Shown one piece after another: positions 17,398 to 25,583 of a stretch of DNA of 64,000 nt. Each line of letters starts with the position of its first letter. The first letter of the stretch is position 1. The stretch is from positions 1-64,000 of the forward strand of contig NZ_JABMJG010000017.1 of NCBI RefSeq assembly GCF_013376045.1, written 5' to 3'. The position numbers and the translations under genes are program-made. Source of the DNA: Variovorax sp. SG517 (GTDB taxonomy: Bacteria > Pseudomonadota > Gammaproteobacteria > Burkholderiales > Burkholderiaceae_C). The notes under the pieces are model-generated. The model saw only the letters and a list, made by a program, of their open reading frames with translations. It was not told the DNA's origin and did not search any database.

Positions 17398-18296
17398 AGG
17401 GGCAGGGCAGCCTGGATCTGAGCGTGCTGTCCCAGTTCCGGGCCGCCGACCTGCTGGCAGTCGAGCCCGCGCATCCTGCCCTGGGCGAGCCGAAGGCGGT
17501 GGCGCTGCATCGCATTGAGCTGGATCCTTCCCAGCCGCGCCGATGCCTGCGCGACGATAGCCTGGAGGAACTGGCGGAGTCGATCCGACTGTACGGCGTC
17601 CTGGAACCTGTTTCCCTGCGGCGCCATCCCCGGCACGAAGACCGCTACATCGTCAATCGCGGGGAACGCAGGGTGCGGGCGGCGCGGCGGGCAGGCCTTG
17701 CCGCCATACCCGCCTTCATGGACGAGCGCTGCGATCCGTTTGCCCAGGCGGCGGAAAACCTGCACCGCGAGGACATGTCGCCCTTCGACCTGGCCGCTTT
17801 CATCGCCGAACGGGAAAGCGCCGGCTATTCGCGCGCGGAGATCGCGCGCCGTCTGGGCAAGCCCCGCTCCTTCATCACGGAGGCGGCCAGGCTCAACGAT
17901 GCACCTGAAGCGCTGCGCCAGGCAGTCGAGCAAGGGCGCGTGGGGGCGGACGTCCGGGCGCTGTATCAGCTGGTGACTGTTGCACGCGAACGGCCTGAGG
18001 AATTACAGGCGTTGCTGGCACGCGGTGGCCCGATTGGACGGGCACGTGTCGACGAAATGGCCGGGCGCTCGGGATCTTCCGGGCCGAAGATCCCGACAGC
18101 ACCAGCAGTGAATGCCACGGGCAGGCGGGCCAGCGGCGGGCGCACGGTGCTGATCGTGGAACACGGCGGGCGCCGCGGATCGCTGCGCATCAAGGCGTGC
18201 GACGGCAATGTGGGAGAGGTCCGCTTCGGCGATGGAACCCAAGCTTTGCTGCCACTGTCGCAATTGCAGCCCGTGTGCTGGGCGACCGAGGAATGA
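17394..18296 (+). CDS. parB: ParB-family partition protein
   Basis: This 300-residue DNA-binding CTPase partners ParA. The N-terminal ParB/Srx domain has the segment RIELDPSQPRRCL, the box ERRVRAARRAGL and the CTP-binding-type stretch QAAENLHREDMSPFDLA. A HTH follows (SRAEIARRLGKPRSFITEAARL, about residues 143-164). The C-terminal domain is beta-rich. The ATG at 17394 overlaps the parA stop. I could not find an obvious parS palindrome by eye in the flanks. Confidence 0.92.
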   Translation: MKGQGSLDLSVLSQFRAADLLAVEPAHPALGEPKAVALHRIELDPSQPRRCLRDDSLEELAESIRLYGVLEPVSLRRHPRHEDRYIVNRGERRVRAARRAGLAAIPAFMDERCDPFAQAAENLHREDMSPFDLAAFIAERESAGYSRAEIARRLGKPRSFITEAARLNDAPEALRQAVEQGRVGADVRALYQLVTVARERPEELQALLARGGPIGRARVDEMAGRSGSSGPKIPTAPAVNATGRRASGGRTVLIVEHGGRRGSLRIKACDGNVGEVRFGDGTQALLPLSQLQPVCWATEE

Positions 18297-18309
18297 GGCG
18301 GGACCTGGG

Positions 18310-19296
18310 CTACGAGCGCGGCGGATCGCCTGGCGGCCCGTGGCGCTGCCGGTACTCCAGCGGCGTCATCTGCAGGCTGCGCAGGAACGCCCTGCGCATC
18401 ACTTCCTGCGACCCATAGCCGCATTGCGCGGCAATGGTCTTGAGCGGGAGCTCGCTGGTCTCGATGAGACGCCGAGCCGCCTCGAGGCGCAGCCGGATCA
18501 CCCCTTGCGCCGGCGTGACGCCGGTCTCGCGTCGGTAGAAGCGGGCAAAGGAGCGCGAAGACATGTGGACTTGCCGCGCCATGGCGGCGACACTGATCTT
18601 TTCGCTCAGGTGCGCCTCGATCCATGCGTGCAGCGTGACGATGCGCGGGGCGAGAGAAAGGCATTCGTGCCGCATGCGGCGGTAGCGCTTCTTGCCGTAA
18701 CGGTGGCTGTGTCGTCCGCGCAGTCGCAACGCGACGGTGTCCGCGAACTGCCTGCCGCAGTCCTGCTCGATCCACGACAGGGCCAGATCCACGCCCTGGT
18801 TCGCATCGAAGTTCTGCCAGCCGCGCGCGGCCGCACGGATCGTGAAGTGAGCGGGAGACTGCACGTCGGCGACCGGTGTCGTCGGGAGCGCGGACGTGCG
18901 GGGTCGTCCCAGGCGGATCCGGGGCATCAGCGGCAGCAATGTCTTGCTCCCGAGCAGGGCGCAGCGCCTCAAGCGGCGTCGGCCGTTCGACAGCCACGCG
19001 CGCAGGCGCTGCATGCTTGTAGAACCATCCTCCACGGGGGCCTCATCGGGCATGCCGCTGAGAACGAGCGAGTTCGACGGGCCCGCCAGCTGCGGCGGCG
19101 GCAGTCTGGTCGAGAGTCCCACCCCGCCCGAACCCACGACATGACCGCCCTGGAGCGAGGTCAACCGGACGCCGTAAGCGGCGAGCCGGTGGTGACGCCT
19201 TTTTCGCAGGGCATTGGCGGCCTTGAACACGGCCATGATGCCGAGCACGTCGGCGAGCAGGAACCCGGGAAGCAGCAGGAACCAGACTTTGTGCAT
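18310..19296 (-). CDS. GlxA-type AraC regulator with a degenerate DJ-1-like domain
   Basis: The C-terminal 110 residues form an AraC double HTH: SEKISVAAMARQVHMSSRSF, then an FARFYRRETGVTPAQ motif and IAAQCGYGSQEVMRRAFLRS. The N-terminal 190 residues have the layout of a DJ-1/PfpI-like sensor (start VWFLLLPGFLLADVLGI), as in GlxA regulators, but the region is arginine-rich and diverged, and only a CALLG stretch stands where the nucleophile elbow is expected. The ligand is unknown. It converges on parB, separated by only 13 bases. Confidence 0.82.
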   Translation of the reverse strand: MHKVWFLLLPGFLLADVLGIMAVFKAANALRKRRHHRLAAYGVRLTSLQGGHVVGSGGVGLSTRLPPPQLAGPSNSLVLSGMPDEAPVEDGSTSMQRLRAWLSNGRRRLRRCALLGSKTLLPLMPRIRLGRPRTSALPTTPVADVQSPAHFTIRAAARGWQNFDANQGVDLALSWIEQDCGRQFADTVALRLRGRHSHRYGKKRYRRMRHECLSLAPRIVTLHAWIEAHLSEKISVAAMARQVHMSSRSFARFYRRETGVTPAQGVIRLRLEAARRLIETSELPLKTIAAQCGYGSQEVMRRAFLRSLQMTPLEYRQRHGPPGDPPRS

Positions 19297-19619
19297 TGTT
19301 CAGGGCCACCGTCTCCATGTTGGAATCGATCCGCGCCTTGACCTACGCAAATCCTTGTGGGCCCCCGGGGCCCGCGTGATTGGCAGGATTGGTGGTCAAT
19401 TTTGCTCACACGGGCGGCGCGCAGCTTCTAGACTTTCGAGCGCTGCGCCGCTGACGCGCCGCACCGGGCGCCATGTACATGCACAGACCGGTGCCGGCGC
19501 GGTTGGTTCCGCCGCCGGCGCGTGCGCCCGCCTGCCGCTCGTGGCGCAGGTCGACCCCGATGCGATGTCGACCGCGCGCGCACGCGCAAGGGAGGTGCCG
19601 TCGACCCAGGAAGAGCACC
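19297..19619. other. Intergenic region between the AraC-type gene and luxR
   Basis: I see no convincing gene here. It holds a GC-rich inverted repeat (gggcccc/ggggccc near 19360) and a short AT-richer stretch around 19391-19400, which could serve divergent promoters for the AraC-type gene and luxR. No clear -35/-10 pair or lux-box-like CTG-N10-CAG element was identified. An in-frame extension of luxR upstream exists but is arginine- and proline-rich and not protein-like. Confidence 0.4.
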
Positions 19620-20330
19620 ATGAATGATTGGACACAGGATGTTGTCGGCCGATTGGCCGAGGCGCGCGAGCCGGCCCAGGTGCTCGCGCAGATCAGCGCG
19701 GCAGCTAGGTCGCTCGGCTTCGAGCACTGCGCTTACGGCCTGCGCGTCTTTGTGCCATTCACCCGCCCCGAGACCTGGATGCTCAGCACCTACGACGAAC
19801 GCTGGAGCAGGCGCTACATGGATGCGGGGTATCTCGAGATCGACCCCACCGTTGTCCACGGGGTGCGCAGCCGCGAGCCTCTGGTGTGGAGCGATGAGCT
19901 GTTCCGGGGCGCGGCGAGGATGTGGGATGAAGCGCGCTCGTTCGGCCTGCGGGTGGGGTTGGCGCAATCCGTCTTCGAGGCCGATGGGCGCGTGGGCATG
20001 TTGTCGCTCGCGAGGTCGAGCGAGCCTCTGACTTCCGCGGAGATGCGGACCAAGGACCCGATGCTCCAGTGGCTGGTGAGCGCGGCCCATCGCGCTTTCT
20101 GCCGCTGCTGCGGTTCGAGTCCGCTTGCGGGACTCGAACCGCTCACGAGCCGCCAGATCGAGATACTGCGCTGGACTGCCGATGGCAAGACGAGTGACGA
20201 GACCGCGGAGATTCTTGGCCTTTCCAAGACGACCGTGAACTATCACATCAGGAATATCATGATTGCCTTGCGTGTGAACAACAAGAACTCTGCCGTGGCG
20301 CTCGCTTCGCGTCTCGGGATCCTGAACTGA
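19620..20330 (+). CDS. luxR: LuxR-family acyl-homoserine-lactone-responsive regulator
   Basis: This 236-residue quorum-sensing regulator has an N-terminal autoinducer-binding domain with the expected conserved pattern: a Trp and Tyr pair in ERWSRRYMDAGYLE, Asp-Pro in IDPTV, a Trp in LVWSD and a Gly in FGLRVGLAQ. The C-terminal GerE-type HTH is LTSRQIEILRWTADGKTSDE followed by ILGLSKTTVNYHIRNIM. The ATG at 19620 is chosen because it follows an aagagcacc stretch and matches the family start. It faces luxI tail to tail with 35 bases between the stops, so it probably responds to the signal made by that synthase. Confidence 0.93.
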   Translation: MNDWTQDVVGRLAEAREPAQVLAQISAAARSLGFEHCAYGLRVFVPFTRPETWMLSTYDERWSRRYMDAGYLEIDPTVVHGVRSREPLVWSDELFRGAARMWDEARSFGLRVGLAQSVFEADGRVGMLSLARSSEPLTSAEMRTKDPMLQWLVSAAHRAFCRCCGSSPLAGLEPLTSRQIEILRWTADGKTSDETAEILGLSKTTVNYHIRNIMIALRVNNKNSAVALASRLGILN

Positions 20331-20365
20331 CGATTGCTGCGGCGCCTGCTTGGCTGTGCGTGCGC

Positions 20366-20962
20366 TCATCGGGTGGTGTCGACGCAGCGGTCGGGGCGTG
20401 GACGCCAGGCCTTGTCGACGTCGATGTAGCAGGCGAACAGGTACGTGCCGTCGATCAGTACGGGCGGCGCTGCGCGGTGGGCCCTCAAACCCGCGCGGCG
20501 CAGGATGCGCTCGACGCCCAAGGGCGAGACGGAGATCAACCGCTGTCCGCCATGTCCCGCGACCGCCTGCATCGCCACGCTCAGCATGTCCAGTGCCAGC
20601 GACGATCCGTGGGGATCTTCGCTCGGCCCGAGCCGGGCGACGTCGACGGCGGCGAACCTCGACAGCTCCCAAATGTGCGGGGAACATGGTGCGGGAAGAT
20701 CGCCCAGCAGTTGCGGGAAGACGCTGGCGAGCAGGTAGGGACGGTGCGTGGGCAGCAGGCGGCTCGTGCCGACGATCAGTCCCTGCGGATCTCGCGCGAT
20801 CAGATAGATCGTGTCTTTCCGATCGAACTCGTCGAGTTCGAACCGGCCGCGCGTATCGAGCTTCCAGCCCAGCTTCTCGACAAAGACCTGGTGGCGGTAG
20901 CGCGCCATGTCGAGCAGCACTCCTGCGGAGAATGAATCGACGGTTCCTGCGATGATCTCCAT
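20366..20962 (-). CDS. luxI: LuxI-family acyl-homoserine-lactone synthase
   Basis: This enzyme makes N-acyl-homoserine lactone from S-adenosylmethionine and an acyl carrier protein thioester. All hallmark residues are visible: Arg, Phe and Trp in RYRHQVFVEKLGW, two Asp in ELDEFD, Arg in GTSRLLP, Phe in SVFP, and Glu-x-Ser-Arg in WELSRF. The ATG at 20962 has a strong upstream ribosome-binding site (agaggtgg) and gives a normal 198-residue protein. A lux-box-like palindrome lies 36 bases upstream. It lies downstream of the exporter gene on the same strand and may be read with pabAB and the exporter. Confidence 0.94.
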   Translation of the reverse strand: MEIIAGTVDSFSAGVLLDMARYRHQVFVEKLGWKLDTRGRFELDEFDRKDTIYLIARDPQGLIVGTSRLLPTHRPYLLASVFPQLLGDLPAPCSPHIWELSRFAAVDVARLGPSEDPHGSSLALDMLSVAMQAVAGHGGQRLISVSPLGVERILRRAGLRAHRAAPPVLIDGTYLFACYIDVDKAWRPRPDRCVDTTR

Positions 20963-20997
20963 GGCACCACCTCTTGTTGCTCGGGGTTCAATTACAG

Positions 20998-21015
20998 CCT
21001 GATGACGCACGCAGG
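20998..21015 (-). promoter_or_regulatory. Lux-box-like palindrome upstream of luxI
   Basis: The sequence cctgatgacgcacgcagg has the CTG-N10-CAG arrangement of LuxR-type binding sites, with CCTG/CAGG arms. Its centre is about 44 bases upstream of the luxI ATG. That is close, so either the transcript has almost no leader or the site acts differently from a classical -42.5 activator site. The element is short enough to occur by chance. Confidence 0.4.
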
Positions 21016-21071
21016 GACACTGACAGAGTTGATAGGGCGCGGCCCGCCCGTGCAGTTGTTCGGTCCTGTGT

Positions 21072-21935
21072 CTACGCTCTACGCGCGGACTGGATGGTGA
21101 AGGCGCCGGCCACGAGGATCATGACGACGCCGACGGCCGCGATCGGCTGCGGCACGTCGCCCCAGATCGCGTACCCCAGCAGCATGGCCCAGAGGATGAG
21201 GCTGTAGCGGAAGGGAGTGACCACGGACAGGTCGACGCCTCGGCACGCAGCGATGAGTGCGTAGTTGCCGAGCGCTGCGCAGCCGGCTGCGGCCGCCAGT
21301 GCAGCGAGTTCACTTGCTCCGGGTGAGGCCCACTGCTCCGAAACACCCAGCAGCCCTCCGGCGATGCACACTGCGATCGTGGTCGCGACCGCGATGGTCG
21401 CCGAAGGGACCGCGGCGGGAATGCGCCGCGTCACCACGTCGCGAGCCGCCAGCGAGGCGGCGCACACGAGGGCCCACGCATAACCGGCGAAGGCGACGTC
21501 GAACCCCATGGCCGGCCGGATCACCAGCAGGACGCCGATGAAACCTGCCGCGGTCGCGATCAGCCGGCCTTTGCTCCAGGGCTCCCAGCCCAGCACCATC
21601 GTTATCACCGCAATCATGAGTGGAGCGGTCATCATGAGCGTGCTGACCGTCGCGAGCGGCGCGAACGTCAGGGCGAGCACGGACGCCAGCGCGGTGGTCA
21701 CCTCCAGAGCGCAGCGCACGCCGACGATCGGTCGCAAGGCAGGCTTCCAGCCGCGCCAGGCCCCTCGGGCAATGCCCAGGAGAAGGACGCTGGCGAAGAC
21801 GCCCCGCACGGCCAGAACCTGGCCGGGCGGCAGGCTGTGCGTGGTCAGTTTGACGCAGGCATCGTTGAGCACGTAGCAGCCCATGGCCACCAGCATGAGG
21901 CCAATCCCTCGGCGGTTGGCATCCGCGCTAGCCAT
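21072..21935 (-). CDS. DMT-superfamily (EamA) transporter
   Basis: This 287-residue inner-membrane permease has ten predicted helices arranged as two EamA repeats. The first starts GLMLVAMGCYVLNDACVKL with LPPGQVLAVRGVFASVLLLG, and the second has ATIAVATTIAVCIAGGL and PFRYSLILWAMLLGYAIWGD. Members export amino acids, metabolites or drugs. The start overlaps the pabAB stop by 8 bases, so the two are translationally coupled, and an aminodeoxychorismate-derived or related metabolite is a reasonable but unproven substrate. Confidence 0.85.
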   Translation of the reverse strand: MASADANRRGIGLMLVAMGCYVLNDACVKLTTHSLPPGQVLAVRGVFASVLLLGIARGAWRGWKPALRPIVGVRCALEVTTALASVLALTFAPLATVSTLMMTAPLMIAVITMVLGWEPWSKGRLIATAAGFIGVLLVIRPAMGFDVAFAGYAWALVCAASLAARDVVTRRIPAAVPSATIAVATTIAVCIAGGLLGVSEQWASPGASELAALAAAAGCAALGNYALIAACRGVDLSVVTPFRYSLILWAMLLGYAIWGDVPQPIAAVGVVMILVAGAFTIQSARRA

Positions 21936-24126
21936 TGTCGGACGGCGGGTGGTCCGTTGCTTCGCCTCCTGGCGCGGGGGAAGTGGATTGCGGCAGCTGC
22001 GCTGGCGTGGACGCGGTGGCCTCTTTCGCGGCCGCTGTGCCCGGCCGGGTCCCCAGCTGTGCCCCGCAGCGCCTCAGCACGTCCCAAAGCGCCTGTGCCT
22101 TGAGCACGATCTCCTCGACCTCCGCGTCCGGGTCCGACATCGCGACAATCGCGCCGCCCGCACCGATCGAGAGCTTGCCGTTGGCGATCACCATCGTGCG
22201 GATCACGATGTTGAGCTGCGCGGCGCCGTCGAACGAGAGATAGCCGATGCTGCCCGAGTAGATGCCGCGCGCGGCACCCTCGAGCTCGTCCAGGATCTTC
22301 ATCGTGCGCACCTTGGGAGCACCGGTCATGGAGCCGCCCGGGAACGCGGCGCGCACGCAATCCACGGCTCCGAGGTCTGCACGAAGCCGACCGCGGATCG
22401 TACTGACCAACTGGTGCACGGTGGCGTAGGTCTCCACGGCGAACAGGCTGGGCACGTGGACGCTGTCCACCTCGCACACCCGGTTGAGGTCGTTGCGCAG
22501 GAGGTCGACGATCATCAGGTTCTCCGCGCGCGTCTTCTCGTCGGCGACCATCGCCTCGGTGACCACGAGATCTTCCGACGGCGTGGTGCCGCGCGCGGCT
22601 GTGCCCTTGATGGGCTTGGATTCGACCTCTCCGCTGCGCGATATGCGAAGGAAGAGTTCGGGGGACGCGCACAGGACGCTGCAGCCGCCCGCGCGCAGAT
22701 AGGCCGCATAGGGTGCGGGGTTGCGCTTGCGCAGGACCCGGTAGATCTCCAGCGGATGGGTAAGCCCCTCGCCGACCAGCTGGTTCGTGAGACACACCTC
22801 GTAGGTTTCGCCTTGCAGGATCTCGTGCTGGCTGCGAAGAATCAGGTCGCGGTAAGCGCCGAGATCGATGCGCCATGCCACGGAGCGCAATCCGACGGCG
22901 GCATCGTGGGAGGAATTGCCGGCAGAGTCTTTGGCGCCAGGCCCTGCAGCGCTGAGGAGTTCCTGCATCCTCTGGATCCATTGCCGGTTCTCGTCGCACA
23001 GCGCCGATTGATCCAGGCAGACGATCCAGACCTGTTGCTCCATATGGTCGAAAGCGAGGAAGCGATCGGCAAGGATCCAGGTCGCGTCGGGCGTGTCGGC
23101 GTCGTGCGCGCGCGCACCGTCGAGTTCCCGCTTGAGCTCGTAGCCGAAGTACCCGACGAATCCTCCGGTGAACTCGAAGGGCAGTTCGATGCCCGAAGGC
23201 GGCTGCCTGGGGATGTGGTCGCGCAGGTAGTCGAAGATGCTCTCGCCGCGCATCTGCACCGTGCCGCCGCGCCGCACCTGCAATTCGCGCGGAGCCGTGC
23301 GGTAGACCAGCACCTGGCTGCGCGGACCGCTCGCATCGCCCATGAAGGAAAAGCGTGCGCGTCCCGCTTCGGCAAGGCTGCTGTCGAGCCAGAAGGCGCA
23401 GTCGCTCTCGCCGAAAGCCTTGATGAACACCGATTCGGCATCGGCTGCGGTGTCGAGGCATTCGGCATGCAACGACAGCGCCTGAGGGCCTTCGAATCGT
23501 AGCGTCTGACCGATGCCGTCGCGCGATTCGCGCCGCTGCGCCTGTGCGAGCCATTCCTCGCTCAATTCCCTGAAGTTGCGCAGCAGCCGCGCGCCGTACT
23601 CCGTGCAGATCGATTCGGGGTGGAACTGGACGCCCCACCACGGAAGCGAGACGTGGCGCAACGCCATCAACGTGCCGTCGGCCGTCCAGGCCAGCGGCTC
23701 TAGGCTGGAGGGAAGCTGTGTCACCGCCAGCGAGTGATAGCGCACCGCCTCGAAACGATCCGGAATGCCGCGAAAGAGGCCGCGCTGCGTGTGCGAGACG
23801 CGGTCAAGGCGCCCGTGCATGGGGCGCATCGCAAGGTCGACGCATGCACCGCAATGATGGGCGATCGCCTGGTGGCCCAGGCACACGCCCAGCACGGGCT
23901 TTCTGGAGCGTTGCAGCGCATCCGCCGAAATGCCCAGGTCTGCAGGACGCTGCGGCCGCCCGGGACCGGGCGAGATCACGATGTTGTCAAAGGACAGGCG
24001 CTCAACCTGATCCCAGCGCATCTCGTCGTTGCGCACCACGATGGGCGGTTGCGCGTTGGATGCTGCAAGGTACTGGTAGAGGTTGTAGGTGAACGAATCG
24101 TGGTTGTCGATCAAGAGGGTGCGCAT
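21928..24126 (-). CDS. pabAB: Fused aminodeoxychorismate synthase (PabA-PabB)
   Basis: This enzyme converts chorismate and glutamine to 4-amino-4-deoxychorismate. The N-terminal glutamine amidotransferase (about residues 1-195) has the nucleophile in GVCLGHQAI and the His-Glu pair in GVQFHPES. The C-terminal chorismate-binding domain has PIKGTAARG, whose lysine indicates PabB rather than anthranilate synthase (which has PIAGT), then ENLMIVDLLRNDL and GGSMTGAPK. A 50-residue Ala/Pro/Thr-rich tail follows. Fused PabAB proteins occur in folate synthesis and in secondary metabolism. Coupling to an exporter and proximity to luxI favour a secondary product. Confidence 0.93.
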   Translation of the reverse strand: MRTLLIDNHDSFTYNLYQYLAASNAQPPIVVRNDEMRWDQVERLSFDNIVISPGPGRPQRPADLGISADALQRSRKPVLGVCLGHQAIAHHCGACVDLAMRPMHGRLDRVSHTQRGLFRGIPDRFEAVRYHSLAVTQLPSSLEPLAWTADGTLMALRHVSLPWWGVQFHPESICTEYGARLLRNFRELSEEWLAQAQRRESRDGIGQTLRFEGPQALSLHAECLDTAADAESVFIKAFGESDCAFWLDSSLAEAGRARFSFMGDASGPRSQVLVYRTAPRELQVRRGGTVQMRGESIFDYLRDHIPRQPPSGIELPFEFTGGFVGYFGYELKRELDGARAHDADTPDATWILADRFLAFDHMEQQVWIVCLDQSALCDENRQWIQRMQELLSAAGPGAKDSAGNSSHDAAVGLRSVAWRIDLGAYRDLILRSQHEILQGETYEVCLTNQLVGEGLTHPLEIYRVLRKRNPAPYAAYLRAGGCSVLCASPELFLRISRSGEVESKPIKGTAARGTTPSEDLVVTEAMVADEKTRAENLMIVDLLRNDLNRVCEVDSVHVPSLFAVETYATVHQLVSTIRGRLRADLGAVDCVRAAFPGGSMTGAPKVRTMKILDELEGAARGIYSGSIGYLSFDGAAQLNIVIRTMVIANGKLSIGAGGAIVAMSDPDAEVEEIVLKAQALWDVLRRCGAQLGTRPGTAAAKEATASTPAQLPQSTSPAPGGEATDHPPSDNG

Positions 24127-24185
24127 CGGCGGCTCCTGGGCACTTGGCGGAGCTCGCATCGTTGGGCAACGCCGTGATCGACGCC

Positions 24186-24203
24186 ACTGAGCTATTTGCC
24201 AGT
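24186..24203 (-). promoter_or_regulatory. Lux-box-like palindrome upstream of pabAB
   Basis: The sequence actgagctatttgccagt has CTG-N10-CAG symmetry with four-base arms. Its centre is about 68 bases upstream of the pabAB ATG. If LuxR binds at -42.5, transcription would start about 26 bases before the ATG, a sensible leader that includes the aggag ribosome-binding site. No strong -10 is evident. The match is suggestive rather than decisive. Confidence 0.45.
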
Positions 24204-24350
24204 TGCCTCGGCCCCGATTCGCGAGGTAGGCCTGCTGCGGCCAGTCCGTGCTGGGAGCCTTCGGGCCGCGCTTCTCCCGGGCGCTGGCGTCTTGCGCCTG
24301 ATCGCTCGCGAGCAGAGGCGGTCGTGCGCGCCGCTCGCGGGCTCCGGCGA

Positions 24351-25415
24351 TCACACGACGTCGATCACGCCCGGCAGCACCCGCTCATAGCGCTTCATCT
24401 TTGCCGCCTCGATGCCCAGCCAGGCCGCCACCTGCTGTGGCGACGTGCCACGTCGCAATTGACGCAGAGCGAAGGTGTGCCTCAGGCGGAACGAGCCGCC
24501 TTCGCGCGAATCCGTGCCGGCTTCCTCGAGCACGCGTTTCGCGCATTCGTACTGGGAGGGTTTCTGCCACTGCTTGCCGGTGCGCGTGGAGGGGAACAGG
24601 AAAGGCCCGACGATGCCGGCGTCCTTGCGCACGGTGAGCCAGTGCTGAAGCAACTCTGCGGCCCAGGGCGCGATGGGGGTCTCGCGCGCAGGTGAGTTGC
24701 CGTTGCCGGGGACCAAGAGCTTCCATGGGCGTTCCCTCACACGGCCGGCATGCGAGATCGGGGACGCCAGCGTCAGTGCGCGCACGTCCCCTGGCGTCAG
24801 GCCCGCGCCGAGCTGCAAGCCGACTGAAGTCCTGTTGCGCACTTCCTGCCACGTCATCGCGGCCTGCGTGTCCCGCGAAGTCCCCGGCCTGGGCCGCGCG
24901 GCGGACAGGAAGGCGATGAGTTGCCGGGCCTCTCCGACGGAGAGGTAGTCGGGCAACGGATCGGCATGCGCGGCATCGGCGTACCGCATCTCGGGGTTCG
25001 CCTTGATCCAGTCCGCTGCGGCCGTGTTGGGCTGGGCGTCATTGCGTGAGGCGTGGTGGCGCAGGACCCGATCGATCAACCGCATCAGGCGCAATGCATA
25101 TCGGGGCGTGAGGGACAGATCGGAGGTCTTGCGGCCGAACCGGGCTGCCTGGAAGGCCTGCAGATCGGGTAGGTCTACGCAGGGCAGGGTGACCACCGGG
25201 ACCTGCCCGAGGCACCATGCCGAGAACGCTTCCCACATGTCCTCATACACGGCCACCGAGCCCTCGCGGCGAAGCAGTCCGGCGCCACGCAGGTCAGCCA
25301 GCCAGGCCTCGAAGGCTTCTTTGAAGATGGCCGCATGTTGCGGGGGCGGGGCGTCATCGAAAAGGGAGAGGGTCAGATCTGCCATCGAGGAAAAGAGCGT
25401 CGGCGGAATAAACAT
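24351..25415 (-). CDS. Degenerate tyrosine recombinase/integrase-like protein
   Basis: The fold is that of a phage-type integrase: an N-terminal SAM-like region, then VGLQLGAGLTPGDVRALTL and the C-terminal RLRHTFALRQLRRGTSPQQV, ending with AWLG and the probable nucleophile in KRYERV (Tyr 343). However, the usual first catalytic Arg position is Thr 207, the first His of HxLRH is Phe 309, and the LGH histidine is Ile 335. Only Arg 312 and Tyr 343 of the classical set remain. It may therefore be a non-catalytic DNA-binding protein or a divergent recombinase. An in-frame ATG ten codons downstream is a possible alternative start. Confidence 0.82.
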   Translation of the reverse strand: MFIPPTLFSSMADLTLSLFDDAPPPQHAAIFKEAFEAWLADLRGAGLLRREGSVAVYEDMWEAFSAWCLGQVPVVTLPCVDLPDLQAFQAARFGRKTSDLSLTPRYALRLMRLIDRVLRHHASRNDAQPNTAAADWIKANPEMRYADAAHADPLPDYLSVGEARQLIAFLSAARPRPGTSRDTQAAMTWQEVRNRTSVGLQLGAGLTPGDVRALTLASPISHAGRVRERPWKLLVPGNGNSPARETPIAPWAAELLQHWLTVRKDAGIVGPFLFPSTRTGKQWQKPSQYECAKRVLEEAGTDSREGGSFRLRHTFALRQLRRGTSPQQVAAWLGIEAAKMKRYERVLPGVIDVV

Positions 25416-25423
25416 ACTAACGG
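25411..25423. repeat. Inverted repeat, left arm (13 bp)
   Basis: The sequence aacatactaacgg is exactly inverted at 25502-25514, with 78 bases between the arms. This arm overlaps the upstream start codon of the recombinase-like gene. It may be an operator for autoregulation or a core recombination site. Confidence 0.85.
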
Positions 25424-25501
25424 CATCCGCTTCCTACTTGATGTGGGAATGCATGAATTGCTGTACACAAAGCGAGAGGCCAGCTTTATTAACGAGGCAT
25501 C

Positions 25502-25514
25502 CCGTTAGTATGTT
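25502..25514. repeat. Inverted repeat, right arm (13 bp)
   Basis: The sequence ccgttagtatgtt is the exact reverse complement of 25411-25423. The intervening 78 bases are AT-richer than the surroundings and contain no gene, as expected for a promoter or attachment region of the recombinase-like gene. Confidence 0.85.
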
Positions 25515-25583
25515 TTCTTCGGGCGGCCTTCTAGGGGCATGAGGAGCCTGTACCGGTGGTTCAACTTCCGTGAAGGCCACAGG

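Noticed and set aside
19355..19372. GC-rich inverted repeat upstream of luxR as a lux box or terminator
   Set aside because: It has neither CTG-N10-CAG spacing nor a following T-run, so no function can be supported.
21845..23641. Long minus-strand open frame (about 600 codons) over pabAB
   Set aside because: It is a shadow frame of the GC-rich pabAB gene, dominated by Arg, Ala and Pro, while the pabAB frame has complete catalytic motifs.
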